In this document: positions 12,801 to 23,457 of the stretch, one piece after another
How positions within the stretch are numbered: the stretch's first letter is position 1
Layout of the letters: each line of letters opens with the position of its first letter
Assembly: GCF_964355755.1 (NCBI RefSeq)
Contig: NC_092670.1
Location: forward strand, 22,259,201 to 22,323,200
Reading direction: 5' to 3'
Source: Antedon mediterranea
Taxonomy: Eukaryota; Echinodermata; Crinoidea; Comatulida; Antedonidae
DNA length: 64,000 nucleotides
The notes under the pieces: generated by a model
Database searches by the model: none
What the model was told of the DNA's origin: nothing
The model's input: only the letters and a program-made list of their open reading frames with translations
Translations under genes and position numbers: made by a program

Positions 12801-15800
12801 CATTGAAAGCTCTGCAGAACATTGGTTACAAACGCTACCAGCTTTGGAAGGCGATATCACAGTTCCATTACTTGTTTCTAGTTCTAATGGTGTCAAACAA
12901 GCGCCTGAAAAATACATCAATGAAATTATTCATGCTCCGTAAACTTAAACAAGCAGAACATAATGTGAATGAATTATTGTATATAAAGGCTACATCTGCC
13001 CATTTTGGAATACTCTGTGGCTTTATGGAACGGTGGGCTTACAATATTGCAGGAGGAGGGAGTGCAAAAACGAGTTTGCCGTTCCATTCTTGGAAATCAG
13101 TACACGGCTTACGACAAAGCACTTGAACACCTTGGACTTGAACCTGCGTCGGCGGAGGTCACTGTGCATGGGGTTTGCTAAAAAAGCCGCCAAGAGTGAA
13201 GGATTCTCCCATTGGTTTGCCATTGCCTAACTCCACCCACAATATGAGTCTTACGACTGTAAACAAATATGGACATTTTGGTGTCACATCATCAGGATAT
13301 AAAAATAGCGCACTTCCATATCTTACTTGTCTGCTAAATTCTTAATTGTTTCGTTTCTCATCTTTTGATTCTATTGGATTTTTATCTCCGACGCTCGTTG
13401 CGAATGTTTTCAATTTGCTGCTCAATTGTTTTTTTAAAGATTATTTGTATGAAATTGTTTGATTTGATGTTTTTAATTCAAGGCTTTTTGTAAAAAAATC
13501 CTCAATCCAGCTTTTTGGCTGCTACGGATTTTTGTTTGCCTTAGTGAATTGTGTTTGATGTTTTTTGAAAGTGAAATCAAGATACCGAGATATATCGAAC
13601 TTCGAATTGACTAGAATATATGTATCTCTAGAAAAATAGTTTTTTAGACTAATTTATTTGCGAGGGCTGTCTGCATGCTAGGAATTCTCGACCATTTTCT
13701 TTACATCACAATCAGGTCACTAGGTGGACAGGTAATGACTAGTATAATTAATATATTCTTCATATTTTTGGATTTGCCGATAGTGTTCACACATAAAAGG
13801 CACAACATCAACTAACACCCTTTTAACATCATCTAGCAAATCATCAGTACCAAGGTTTTTCTCGTTGTGTGCCTCGTTAGAACATCCTGAGAGTGAAGTG
13901 CTGAAGTTAGAGAAAAGCAAAATCACCTAAATTAGTTAATTAACAAAGTATATATATACCTTCATTAATTATTAATGCATTTGTTAATGTCACTCCATCA
14001 ACTGTGATTTCATCTTCCCACGTTAAATTTCTGGGTGATGCAGATAGCGTCCTCTTTTCGGTTGTTCCTATTTCCACATCGATGCTATAGTATGTTCCTA
14101 TCAAATAAATAAGTTTCATTTAAGTTAGAAATGTATTCTTACCTGATACAACCTCTACAAAGTTACTTTTTTTAAAAGCTGTGTACTCACTCCAAAAATT
14201 AAGTATTATTTACCTCTATGACCAACCCTTATTCAGGATTCAGGACTATATAACAAAAGTTCCGTAATCATAATTAGTAATAGTAGGAAATTTTTTATTT
14301 TACTTACCTACGTATTGAGGTCGTAGCCTGCAACTAAAAAAACTGTGTCATGGAATAAAGTGAGAAAACGTTTACCAACTTCCTTGCATGGACACAGTGA
14401 CATGACTTAGGTCATCGAATATTGAAAGGTCGCTAATAATTGGTACTTAGCTCGGATGTGGATATTTGTTTCTTAATATAGTAGTCCTACTGTATTACCT
14501 GACAAAGTATTCCATCTCATCGTGGCTGCTTCAGTAACATTACTAACATCAACATCACGGTGCGGTTGTCTTGGGGATGGTGAAGCTGGTATCCAATAAC
14601 TCAATTCACTTACAGGGTCTTCAATTTGAATAATGAACTACATTATAGAAACAGAAAATTACAAACACAACATTATTAAATCCAGTTGTTAAATTACATG
14701 TTTGAAATAACAAGTATCAGTGTAGTTTCTATAGCATCATTTAACCAAAACTAAATAATTATACCACTTACATCTCCTACAAAAAACTCCGGAGTTTGAG
14801 AAAGGGGGTGATGTGAAAGGGGTATAATTTATGATTATGACGCCATCTTTGAAAAACAAGGTCTAATTGCCAGAATTTTTAAAAAAATTGTGGGAGACAG
14901 CATCTGAAATTGTGGTGGGTAAATTATTAGTGGTGCTTCAGAGTATACTCACAGTGTATACATCTTCACTGATGTTATTAAAAGCTTTCACCGTAACAGG
15001 GTAAATACCAGAATATCCCCATGTGTAATTGACAGTAGATGATTTAGTTGTCAATACATTGTCCCCATTAGCAAAGTCAAACTGGTAGACCACATCAGTA
15101 CCATTATGCTCTGGTATGGTTAACATCACAGTTGCATTGGTTTCCACTATCAATATAAACAATAAGTAATTCATATAAAAAATAAAGCAATGAGTCTATT
15201 ACTATACATATACTATTTGTTATTTGATGAACTAGCTGCCCTACTTTATACATGTGTTGGAAGGACAACTTTCAAATTAAAAGAGGTGAAGGAAACTTTT
15301 AACTAAAAGAATTAATAGGCCTATGTTTTAAGTAGACGAATTTGTTGTTGAAAATAATGTCACTGAAATTTCTATTGAGTTAATTCAGATCAACTTCAGT
15401 CAGCTCTGAAATTATAGTACGGCCGAACTAACGTAAATGACCACCTGCTATAGGATAAGATAACACCTGTGCAAAAACATTTTAATAAGCTCTTTTTTGA
15501 ACTGGCTGCATTTTATTACTATGCTTAGAACAACTTATTATATAGTTATAAATACACAGGTATACATAAATACACAGGTATACATGTGAATATAAGGTGG
15601 TTGCTCTTTATTTTCTTAAAATAAATTATTTGGAGGAATTACACGCCAAGAGAAATTCCTAAATGCACAGGCGTTCATGTGGTGGTAATGATCCATTCAA
15701 TTCCATTTAATTTACAATTTTTTGTATGGTATAAAATATGAAAACAAAAATTACTGTGAGTGGGTCCAACAATTTCGACACCATTTATATACGACTGGAT

Positions 15801-18800
15801 GTGTACCATTGCAGATGTACTGACAAAATTTAGTTCATTCGATACTTCCACAAAAATCATACGATTTGTATCGTCTGAATTGGAATCAATCGGATCTGGC
15901 ACTTTCATCCGCACCTTGGCCCTCGATGGAGTAACAACTGTTGCTTGAATTAGAGTGTTATATACATCTAAAATAGGTGTTACACCACTAGATCCAACGA
16001 ATTCTTGATTATCTGCATTTGAAGTTCTTTTGAGGCGTCCATCACTGCTGGAAAATGCGAATATATCACCTTTGGAAACACGTATATGAGAACTCTGATT
16101 GGTCAAAATATACCATTGTTTACCAACATCGTCAGCAGTGTAGACAGACTCTTGAATGAGGTCAGTGCTCATGCTTTCAGGCCAGAAAGCCATCCCGATG
16201 CTACAGTAGCCTGTTCGAAAATTGTAGGTTCCATTAACAGTACAATTTTTCAAACTTACAAATGGTGAAGGCCTGTATACCTAATAAAGACAAAAATACC
16301 TAAAAAAATGATCAATTGAATTCTTCTGAATAATATACAAATTTGTATAGCACACATATTCCTTTTTTTTAATACTTCAATAAAACAAATGGTATGGTAA
16401 TGGCTAATCTATTTGGGAATGGCATTGTAGTTAAGTTTGATGACATCTATACCTCTGGTACTACATACTTGCTCTGTTTATGTAACTTTTATCAATAAAA
16501 GAATGAATGTTTGATTGCCTTACTTGTAACATGAATGTGCCCACAGTAGCAACATCAAACTCCCAGCTGACAAGAATCCCATCAGATCTAACTTGGCCTA
16601 TGTAGTATATATTATCAGTTTCTGTCTGATTATCTTCCTCATCCCATGCAGTAACACCATACACTCTATGACCAGCATCTTTTAGTAAATGCCAATTTAC
16701 ACAGACGAGTGGCAACAGTAAGCGGAAAACAAATGAAAATTAGAATCTATGTTATTTCATATGAACATTTACACAGAATTTTAAGAGGACGAGCGGTTGA
16801 GTAGAAATCTGCTCAGGACAGAATCAGATTTCTATAGTCAAAATACCGAATTCTAGCAATAGAAAGGCATGTATTAAACATGGCTTTGGTGGTGTAGAAT
16901 GTATATGCTTTAAAAAAAAAATGTTAATTTAATATATTTATAAAAGATTTAAAACTGAGTTTACAGTACAATACATTACACATGCATAGTTTAAAAGAAA
17001 GGTGAGAGAAAAAAATGGAATAAAAAAAAACAACATACACAAAGCACAGGGATGATTCACATATTGTAATTATTGTATTGTACATTATTCAGACCCAGGG
17101 AAAACCAACAAAACTGTCTCAGTAAAACACAGCGTCCTCAACAACACTAAGGTGACGTATGACCAGATTGTAAATAACAACAGTCTACTCGAAAAAGCAA
17201 ACAGTTTGCAATAATTACTTTTTTATTTCCTTATTTATCATACTTATTTGCATCAACAAAATTTACTCCTATATAGGATCCAAATTAAATAATGTCAAGA
17301 ATTACACAAGTAAGCGTCCCTGTTGTATAGCTTCCCTATGCCTAGGTTTTTATTACATGATATGTTGTTTCTTTACAAATGTTTCCTGTTTCAGCTGCGA
17401 TTTTGTTCTGTTGTTTGGTATTTAAGTTAATACTAGAAGTTTGCATTCTAGTCCTACTTTTAATGTTTCATTTTGTAGAGTTGATTTTTTTAAACGTAGT
17501 TTTATTTCAAGACTTTCTTCACAATATAATTCCCTAAGTAATAACACCAATATTGATATTTTTTATGATGGCATTGCTTCTTTCTATTATTATACTTAGT
17601 TAACGTGTAATATCATTTTTCTGTGTTCAATGTCATCTTGTTTTCCGTTTGTATACTGAATTATATTTTTTTATATAAAGTAGTTTTTTTATTAAGATTT
17701 TAACCAGCCTGTTATTGGCAATGATTCGCTGTTGGTTTGGAGTGAAATAAAGAAATAAAGAAAAGAAATTATATATTATCACCTGTAATGTCCATTGTAA
17801 GGTTTCCCACTTCATATTCTGCGTACACAACTAATGATGATCCAAACACGACACTGACATTACACTCAAAGTAACTAGTAGCAGCGACGATTTCAGGACA
17901 AACAAGTGAAATGTTTGATACTGGCATCATGCTGTTAACAATGGTGTTTAATTCAACAATTTCCGAGGTAGTAGCATCCTCAGCTTCTCCAGATATTGGG
18001 TACACCAAAGGCTGTCTGTAAATTATATATAAAAATAAAATAATTGTTTGGAGCTAGACTAGAGGCATTCACTATTTGTGTTCAGTGGTGAATAGTAGTC
18101 ATGTAGGTAGTAAGACTATGTTCTTAATTAGATCAACTTATAGTAACCATGGTGACAAATTATATATATAAACTTTCTTTATTCACAAGACTGATGTACA
18201 GCACAACTCGTTCAGAGAAAATTACAGCAGAATCCCTTCCTTTTGGAATCCCCTATTAAGGGGGCACCATTCCAGTGCTTCCCGCATAAATGGTACTTCT
18301 ATCTAAGGGCACTTTAGAAGTGTCTCTTTAAGAGGGATTCTACTGTAATACATAATAAATGTTTTTTTGTTATGTTATGCATATATTAAACACTTTATAT
18401 TTTACATTGTATTTAACCATTTGTTTGTTATAAATACGTTTTGAACAACTTAACTGAAGTTGGAAGTGTATGCATTGTATGCATTGCTTGTACTGGATCC
18501 TCCACCTAGAACCTCTATTATTAAGTATAAGACATCTTTGGGAAAAAACCCTGAATAGAATAGGTGGTTGGCCATAGTGTCTCCTTAATAGGGGTGTCCT
18601 AAAGAAGTGGGTATGTTTTTATATTTGTATCCAGGTATCTTAAAGTTAGTTTATTTAGCAGACTGGACAGACCTGATGGTACTCACATGAAATGGTGTTC
18701 AATATCATTTGGTGATTGTAATGGAATGTTGACCATCGGGTAATTGTCAGTGAAATCCAAAGACATTGTTATATTCTCAGTTCCTGTGAAGTTGACAGCA

Positions 18801-21323
18801 AATGTTATTTGCTCAAGTATCGGTACAGCAACTTGATCATCATGATATTGTGACAAATCATATGAAAGTTGTTCCAATGCCATTCCTAAAAGTAAAAGTA
18901 AAAGAGTTAATAATTTGTACTGTGCTCAGTCTGAAAAAGATATTATAAAAGTAAACATAAACAGTAACACTACATTTTGAACATTTGAATTACTCAATCA
19001 TCACAATAATTATAATTATGGTTTCCACATCTTTATAGTTGTCCCATGACCTACAGTAGAGGATCGTAGGGTCATAGCAGATGAGATACCGCAGTAGTAC
19101 TCATCATGATACGATACACAGGCATAAAGCCATATCTCCAGGCTGGCAGAGTTTTTGCTAGATGTTTTCTCCTGAACCGACAACGCCTTTTGGTTGGTTT
19201 TTTTTTGTTGCTACCAACTGGGTGTCCAACCACCCTTCATACAATGCTCCTACAGGAGTTGGTGTGGGTACCGGTTAAGTCACCAGTGTGTGACAGTGGC
19301 TGTGTGTGTGTGTGGGCTAGCACACTGGGGTAACTCTCTACTCGTTTCAAAAGATGTACTAGGTTCTTTAAAATGCACATGGGCTAGATGTGTACACCGG
19401 ACCTACGGTTTATAGTCATTATTCGAGAAGACTCGTTCTACCACCAGAAGTGAGGATCAAACCCTTGCAGATGTTATGCCTACATAATTAAGGTTCCACT
19501 GTCTTTGCCACTCACTAATGACATTATACAAATGGACATTATATCGTAATCATTATCCACTCCACTACACTATATTTAATTTATTGAACTTTGATACAAA
19601 ATATTATTACCATAAGATCTGTGGTATATGCCAATGTTTCCGAGTTTTGCAGTTGTCTCGTATACAGAGCAGTGTTCATATTCACTACATGTTCCTGTGC
19701 AGGTATCATAGCAATTATCAGACCTGAAAGGTAGATCATGGTAGCCACACAGGCATGTTGAACTGTTTGTCATTAACGTATACCTAAAAAAACAAATATT
19801 AATACTAAATATTTAATTTAATTTATCTAAATACATTTATTGAATTAACAAAAAGAAATCCTTAAAAAATAATATTCTATATTAATTAATCTCTGCCCTT
19901 AAACATCATGCTTAATTTAAGATGAGGTTAAAATAATATTGTGCAGGGTTAGATATTCGCCTTTGGATATAAGGTCAATCGGGACAAAAATGTCCATCTA
20001 GGCCTTAGCGCGGTGATGTAAATTTACATCATCTTGCTAGCCTCATGCCCATGGAACTATTTTTGTCCCGATTTACCTTTTAAATATGGTGCCCTCTGGA
20101 GTTAATAAAGTCGCTTATTGGCCCATGTCCCTCATTTTCAATAATTGAATATGTATTGAAATGATATAACATTACAAAAGCAATCAGAGAGTTGTGATCG
20201 CAACTAGGGCTAAAAAGTGAAAACTCATCCAACCATCATATGACAACTATACCACTTTAAAACTCTGTCTACACTATCAAACTAGTTTGACAAAAAAAGT
20301 GTGATGTGTTCAAATATGCTAGTGACATAACGCAATATGGTAATGACATGACTTCATCATGTCCATATATGGGCACATCTCATTTTTGCATCACATAAAG
20401 TTTGTTAGTGTAGACAGAGCTCTACATTGCCTAGCAAAACACAGGGCCCCACAAAATGAAAAACTTGTGTGTTGACACGCCAGTGTATGTAAAGTTTAGC
20501 TAAGGCAATGCCACAACATCAGTACTACTGTCCCCTACAACTTCAGTTTAGTTCCATAAAGCTATGTCTACACTATCAAACTAGTTTGACAAAAAAAGTG
20601 CAATGTGCCCAAATACGGTAGTGATATGCTTAAATATGATAGTGATATGACATCAAATATTTTGTCACATAAAGTTTGATAGTGTAGATAGAGCTTTACA
20701 CCACTAAACCCAAAACAATGTTTTGAATTACTGTGAAAGAAGGTTTCTACAGATCGTCATGCATTCAGCAACAGTAACAGTATCAGGGCTGTATATCCCT
20801 GGGTTCAATATCAACGGTCTATCAGTCGGATCCAGTGGAATGTCATAGCAACCAATCATTTCTATTATTTAAAAAAAAACATGTTTAGTTTAGTTGGAAC
20901 AGAAATACAAATATTTATTAGAAGTACTAGTAGAATAAACTTTTAAAAAGAAATTTTATATTTTGTTATATTAGTATGTGAATTAGGCGCAATTCAGATT
21001 TTTCTGCAATGCCACTTTTATATACTTAAACCAGAATTGAATTAAATTGTACTAAAATTGTAATTAATCTGGCTACAACAATTTTTACCTGTATTGGTGG
21101 CTTCACTTGTAATCTACAACAAGAACAAAATTGAATACAATCATATAAAAACAAAAAGTTTCAAAATTAATATATAAATGGAATGATTAGAAAGGAAAAA
21201 TCTAAATATGCAAAAATAATGTTTTACTTGAATTGTTCAAAAGCATATACAGTATAAGTAATTGTTTTAACCTACCATAAGTGTAATCAAATAAAAAATC
21301 TTCGAAATACATGAAGACGCCAT
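3655..21323 (-). CDS. Polycystin-1-like receptor: WSC, PKD repeats, four F5/8C domains, partial REJ
   Basis: Twenty-one exons join in phase: 21276-21323, 21089-21113, 20732-20861, 19611-19783, 18687-18885, 17783-18015, 16524-16678, 15755-16280, 14953-15146, 14499-14637, 13960-14097, 12678-12904, 12043-12178, 11249-11460, 10627-10753, 10015-10301, 9279-9405, 8632-8870, 8002-8146, 4813-7782, 3655-3829, giving at least 2,201 residues. The start at 21323 opens a hydrophobic signal peptide (MASSCISKIFYLITLM). Then come a WSC domain (about 28-115), PKD-like segments, four discoidin domains (about 654-1153), about seven PKD repeats (1154-1915) and the start of a REJ module. Many Asn-X-Ser/Thr sites point to a glycosylated extracellular protein. 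WSC, PKD and REJ together are the polycystin-1/egg-jelly-receptor signature; family members end in GPS, PLAT and 6-11 membrane segments, which are not seen here. The last donor is phase 2, so further exons are expected to the left, but an in-frame TAA lies 1 nt after it. Confidence 0.85.
4022..4182. repeat. Foldback hairpin in intron 20
   Basis: Two arms of about 80 bp are complementary around a centre near 4100, where AAAGGTTATATCAACGAGGC faces GAGTTGATATAACCTTT. The outer parts pair ACAAATAATGAATGTTT with AAACATTCATTATTTGT. It looks like a foldback or MITE-type element; sequence related to its right side continues to about 4340. Confidence 0.75.
4813..7782 (-). CDS. Exon 20 (2,970 bp): about seven PKD repeats and REJ start
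   Basis: One uninterrupted exon encodes 990 residues. PKD repeats are divergent; good examples are FEYGDGSS with HSYKQPGVYTIAIYARNNIS, VSFGDSA with YNDSGVYHVDVLASN, and YNWDFND. After CFYPEVSVG the sequence changes to REJ-type: a Cys-rich segment, a YYNWTLSD strand, LTIPRASFGTDYGTYGVSLTV and then ITVTSSDLQARIAGG. The true 3' end is the donor at 4807-4812 (GTATGT), not the stop reached by reading on into the intron at 4760. Asn-linked glycosylation sites are very frequent. Confidence 0.85.
7886..7991. repeat. Second, partial copy of the 4148-4340 repeat
   Basis: Sequence from CACGAATATAAAACATTCA through CATGTGACCCACAATCCTCC and CAATCAAATGACAAG to ATATATAAAATAAA matches 4156-4340 with gaps. 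It lies in the short intron between exons 19 and 20, close to the donor of exon 19. Confidence 0.65.
8002..12904 (-). CDS. Exons 12-19: four F5/8 type C (discoidin) domains
   Basis: Exon pairs 12+13, 14+15, 16+17 and 18+19 each encode one domain of about 113-138 residues. Each shows a start of Cys plus GIESG-like text, a central VDL-like strand, an ARY/ARHF-x-(I/K) strand near the end and a closing Gly-Cys (LGCG, LGCK, VGCY, IGCE). Discoidin domains bind glycans or phospholipids. The third copy is the best match (ICNSAFGIESG, QITHSTSL, HWVSVDL). The introns between domains are phase 1 and the one inside each domain is phase 0. Confidence 0.85.
8240..8410. mobile_element. MITE, family M1 (TCTACACTATCAAACT ends)
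   Basis: Terminal inverted repeats AAGCTATGTCTACACCATCA and GTGTATAGACATAGCTTTAA flank a body with tandem CATATTTGGGCATRTCACTA subrepeats. It is in intron 18 of the polycystin-like gene. No coding capacity. Confidence 0.8.
9441..10014. other. Intron 16, no recognised feature
   Basis: 574 bases of intron sequence between exons 16 and 17 of the polycystin-like gene. I see no coding segment, RNA gene or clear repeat end in it. Confidence 0.4.
10412..10563. mobile_element. MITE, family M1
   Basis: Inverted ends AACTCTGTCTACACTATTAA and TTTGATAGTGTAGACAGATT flank the family body (CATATCACTACCATATTTGG). It lies in intron 15 of the polycystin-like gene. Confidence 0.8.
11095..11162 (-). pseudogene. 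Duplicated partial copy of exon 14 (discoidin domain 2)
   Basis: About 68 bp in intron 14 repeat the first part of exon 14 with only a few substitutions: VDESTTLACSTTDCHVHLNSL here against ADESTTLACATTDCHVHLNNL in the exon. The copy has no in-phase acceptor or donor and breaks off after about 22 codons. Skipping it gives a clean phase-0 join of exon 14 to exon 15. I call it a non-functional exon fragment. Confidence 0.75.
13030..13225 (+). mobile_element. Decayed non-LTR retrotransposon C-terminal fragment
   Basis: One plus frame reads EGVQKRVCRSILGNQYTAYD followed by KALEHLGLEP. After a frameshift another frame gives RRRSLCMGFAKKAAKSEGF and HWF. Together they match the tail of LINE reverse transcriptases (VQKRAxRIILGxxYxxYxxAL...RRxxLCxxFAKK...F..WF). 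A stop in the first frame and the frameshift show decay. It lies in intron 11 of the polycystin-like gene, opposite in strand. Confidence 0.75.
13226..13959. other. Rest of intron 11, including possible LINE 3' tail
   Basis: T-rich sequence follows the LINE fragment and may be its 3' UTR to about 13560. A minus-strand frame at 13720-13926 (contains DDLLDDVKRVLVDVVPFMCE) has no splice sites that fit the gene and is not assigned. Confidence 0.35.
13960..18885 (-). CDS. Exons 5-11: N-terminal PKD-like region
   Basis: These seven exons lie between the WSC and discoidin domains. The clearest PKD fold is exon 9 (14953-15146), with YQFDFANGDN followed by YTWGYSGIYPVTVKAFNNIS, i.e. the usual F-x-x-G-D and Y-x-x-x-G-x-Y-x-V-x-V-x-A-x-N pattern. 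Exon 5 has a weaker copy. Exon 8 (15755-16280) carries a segment with SHIRVSKGDIFAFSSS, like the GDI-type stretch in the PKD1 ectodomain. Exons 10 and 11 encode a linker I do not recognise. Confidence 0.7.
16684..16870. repeat. Truncated copy of the 47874-48503 MITE, next to exon 7
   Basis: GCCAATTTACACAGACGAG at 16690, followed by AGAATCTATGTTATTTC, matches the left part of the element at 47874. The copy starts about 6 bp from the splice acceptor of exon 7 (16679-16680), so the upstream intron, including the branch-point region, is transposon-derived. Confidence 0.7.
16871..17782. other. Intron 6, AT-rich
   Basis: No exon seen. The right end, with AAATAAAGAAATAAAGAAAA at 17746-17765, resembles the short-repeat tail of a plus-strand LINE. 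Confidence 0.35.
18226..18350. mobile_element. Short MITE with TACAGTAGAAYCCC-type ends
   Basis: Inverted ends TTACAGCAGAATCCCTTCC and GGGATTCTACTGTAATA enclose sequence with CCCCTATTAAGGGGG. Fragments with similar text lie near 18560, 22690 and 25640. It lies in intron 5 of the polycystin-like gene. Confidence 0.65.
18886..19610. other. Intron 4 with possible SINE remnant
   Basis: On the minus strand near 19440-19520 there is GGGTTTGATCCTCACTTCTG, like a pol III box B, after a box-A-like region. A short TG-repeat is at 19301-19312. No exon is seen. Confidence 0.35.
19611..21323 (-). CDS. Exons 1-4 of the polycystin-like gene: signal peptide and WSC domain
   Basis: Exon 1 is 16 codons of hydrophobic leader ending in phase 0. 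Exon 2 is only 25 bp. Exons 3 and 4 encode a cysteine-rich segment that starts MIGCYDIP, continues with CMTICRN and CLCGYHD, and ends CSEYEHCSVYET. The spacing of cysteines and the GCY and CLCG motifs match WSC domains, a putative carbohydrate-binding fold also found near the N-terminus of vertebrate polycystin-1. Intron 3 holds two copies of the common inverted-repeat element. Confidence 0.8.
19976..20089. mobile_element. Short inverted-repeat element
   Basis: AAGGTCAATCGGGACAAAAA at the left is inverted in TTTTTGTCCCGATTTACCTT at the right, with about 60 bp between. It lies in intron 3 of the polycystin-like gene. Confidence 0.65.
20259..20424. mobile_element. MITE, family M1
   Basis: Inverted ends AACTCTGTCTACACTATCAA and GTTAGTGTAGACAGAGCTCT. 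The inner CATCATGTCCATATATGGGC and TAGTGACAT motifs match the family. Intron 3 of the polycystin-like gene. Confidence 0.85.
20557..20698. mobile_element. MITE, family M1
   Basis: Inverted ends AAAGCTATGTCTACACTATC and GATAGTGTAGATAGAGCTTT. Second copy in intron 3, in the same orientation as the copy 130 bp to the left. Confidence 0.85.
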
Positions 21324-23424
21324 TGCAAAATGGCTTAAACGCAACACGTCCCTCCAGTATCTACGTGGCATCTGGTTCCAACAAAAATAATTTCCAAGAG
21401 AAGACTAATTACTTAATCTAAATTAACAATCAATATTGATCAAAACACAAATAAAAATAAAATTTCATACATTTGTTGTTATTCACTAGTCGTAATAATA
21501 CCCTATGTATATAGACATTAGTAAACAAACAAGTGTTAACTATTGGCTGATTAAACACCTTTCCACCAGTCTGTTGATTCATTAGTGCAAGTTTATGAAG
21601 AAACATGAGTTTGTCTTAATTAAAACTTTATTACACTATTGATTTGTTTACTTTTACCACTCAATTTGTACTTTTTGCACAATTGACCTAAAAGAGACTA
21701 CATTGAGTAAATATAATGAGCAAGACGTCTGCAGGCAATACAGTTTACAAGCTTTCGATTTTTAGACAACTGTCGCCGAACTACACTATGTTAATTCTGT
21801 GTGCATGCGCAGAGGTTTTTGGTGTTTTTTTTTAGGGCTGAGCAACAACCATCATCAGTTGACTATGATCGTATTGTTCCTAGGTTTTTTTTAAATCTGT
21901 AAGGAGTGTGCACAAAAATAATGAAAATTGAATTGAAGAACAATATGGGAAATGAGTACAAATTCACAAGAAAAAAAAATACAGTAAATAATGAGTTTTT
22001 GTCTTTTACTACTATTTGAAAGAATAAATAACGCTAAAACTTATATTATATAAATTAATATAATACAATTCTCCAAATTGCTAGAAGAAAAATACAATAA
22101 AATATATGGTCATCAACGAACCATCCTGATTCATATACATTAACACAGTATATCTAAAAACTTTAAACCATTTGAAATACACAAATGTATTACAAAACAT
22201 TTTACATTATATTTTAAATTTATGTATAATGATAAATACACAGTACTGTATGTATGTAAACAGTATGTATATAAAATGTTATAATAACGTGTCAAGTTTA
22301 TTGGAAAAGTGAATTTAAAACTTCAACTGTAATTAATTGTGTAGATTAAAATTTTTATATATAACACATAGATGAGTGATCTGTCACGAGAAACATATTA
22401 ATAAGATTTAACTTTAAAGCAAACATTACAAACAAAATATTTAATTATTCATATCAAATATCAAAAGATCAACAACTTAATTAGTTATTATGCATTCATA
22501 AGTGTATTCTGAAATCAATAGACAGAAAAGATCACAAACTGTGTGAAACTAACAGATGGTAGAATTCAACAAACAAAGTGTGGTAACATAGTTGCTATGA
22601 CAATAATAAACACTATGGTTTACAATAAAAACTGAATTTTGTCAAGTTGTAGTTTACTGGTATAAACTGTACAGTAGTTATTACATTAAATGTGGGGTAC
22701 AGTAGAACACCCTTCTTTGGGACACTCATATTCAAGAGATGTTCATATTAAGGCGACACCTTCCCATAAAATTAACCCCTACTTTATACTCTAGAAATTG
22801 ACATAAAATTGATTATACACTGAATGTTAGTATTTCTAATATTAATATATTATTATCCTCTTTTATCTCATTTATTTATTTTTATTAAATGTCAGAAAAT
22901 TAATCTTTAATAACAAATAACACCTTAAAATAATCTTATTAAACAATTTAAAACCTAATATTCCTTTGTTATAATTAATACTATGTTAGCATTTATTATT
23001 ACATTTTTATTTATACATTATCTATTCTTAGCTTAAATCTTGCCAGCTTTTAGTAAAAGTGTTTCATTGATAATTCAATTCTGGTTGAGTGGCAAAGCGG
23101 CATTGCAGAATAATTTTAATTGCGCTCATATCATTCATTGGCATTTAAAAGTCAGTCAAAATTAACCTTTTTTTAAATATGTACTGTCCCCCTGAAAAAA
23201 TAATTCTTAACAAATGTTTAATTGAATATGCCCTTTTCGACGTCAATAATAGTTAAGTGTGATTAAATTAATCTTTATTTTTCATGTTTTTGGGGGACAA
23301 TACATCTTTAATATCCGTTTTCTGTTTAAATGTGGGTTGTTTCAGCAATCAAATACTTATAATTAAAATTTGTCAATCTTTTCCACAATGCAGTTTTAAT
23401 ATATGTCTTGCAACATGATAACAT
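21324..23424. other. Intergenic: promoter side of the polycystin-like gene
   Basis: Very AT-rich with no supported exon. It lies between the start of the polycystin-like gene and the end of the STAND gene, both on the minus strand. A minus-strand AATAAA (plus TTTATT near 23274) could serve the STAND gene. Near 23040-23115 there is LINE-tail-like sequence (AGCGGCATTGCAGAAT) related to pieces at 20990 and 50310. Confidence 0.45.
23184..23306. mobile_element. MITE with TGTCCCCCTGAAAAA ends
   Basis: CTGTCCCCCTGAAAAAATAA at the left is inverted as CATGTTTTTGGGGGACAATA at the right. Partial copies are at 60703-60780 (left end) and about 11850-11880 (right end). Confidence 0.7.
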
Positions 23425-23457
23425 TTAACCGTCCAAGTGCTTCAACATGGTAGAAAA
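23425..23457 (-). CDS. Tentative final exon of the STAND gene
   Basis: After the strong donor at 24367-24372 (GTAAGT, phase 0), the best downstream candidate is an acceptor TTCTTTAAACAG followed by 10 codons (FSTMLKHLDG) and TAA. A minus-strand AATAAA lies about 150 bp further on. The exon is short, so this is only a plausible model. Confidence 0.4.
   Translation of the reverse strand, partial: FSTMLKHLDG

Noticed and set aside
13720-13926. Minus frame with DDLLDDVKRVLVDVVPFMCE
   Set aside because: No splice sites in the phase of introns around it and no family recognised; left unassigned.
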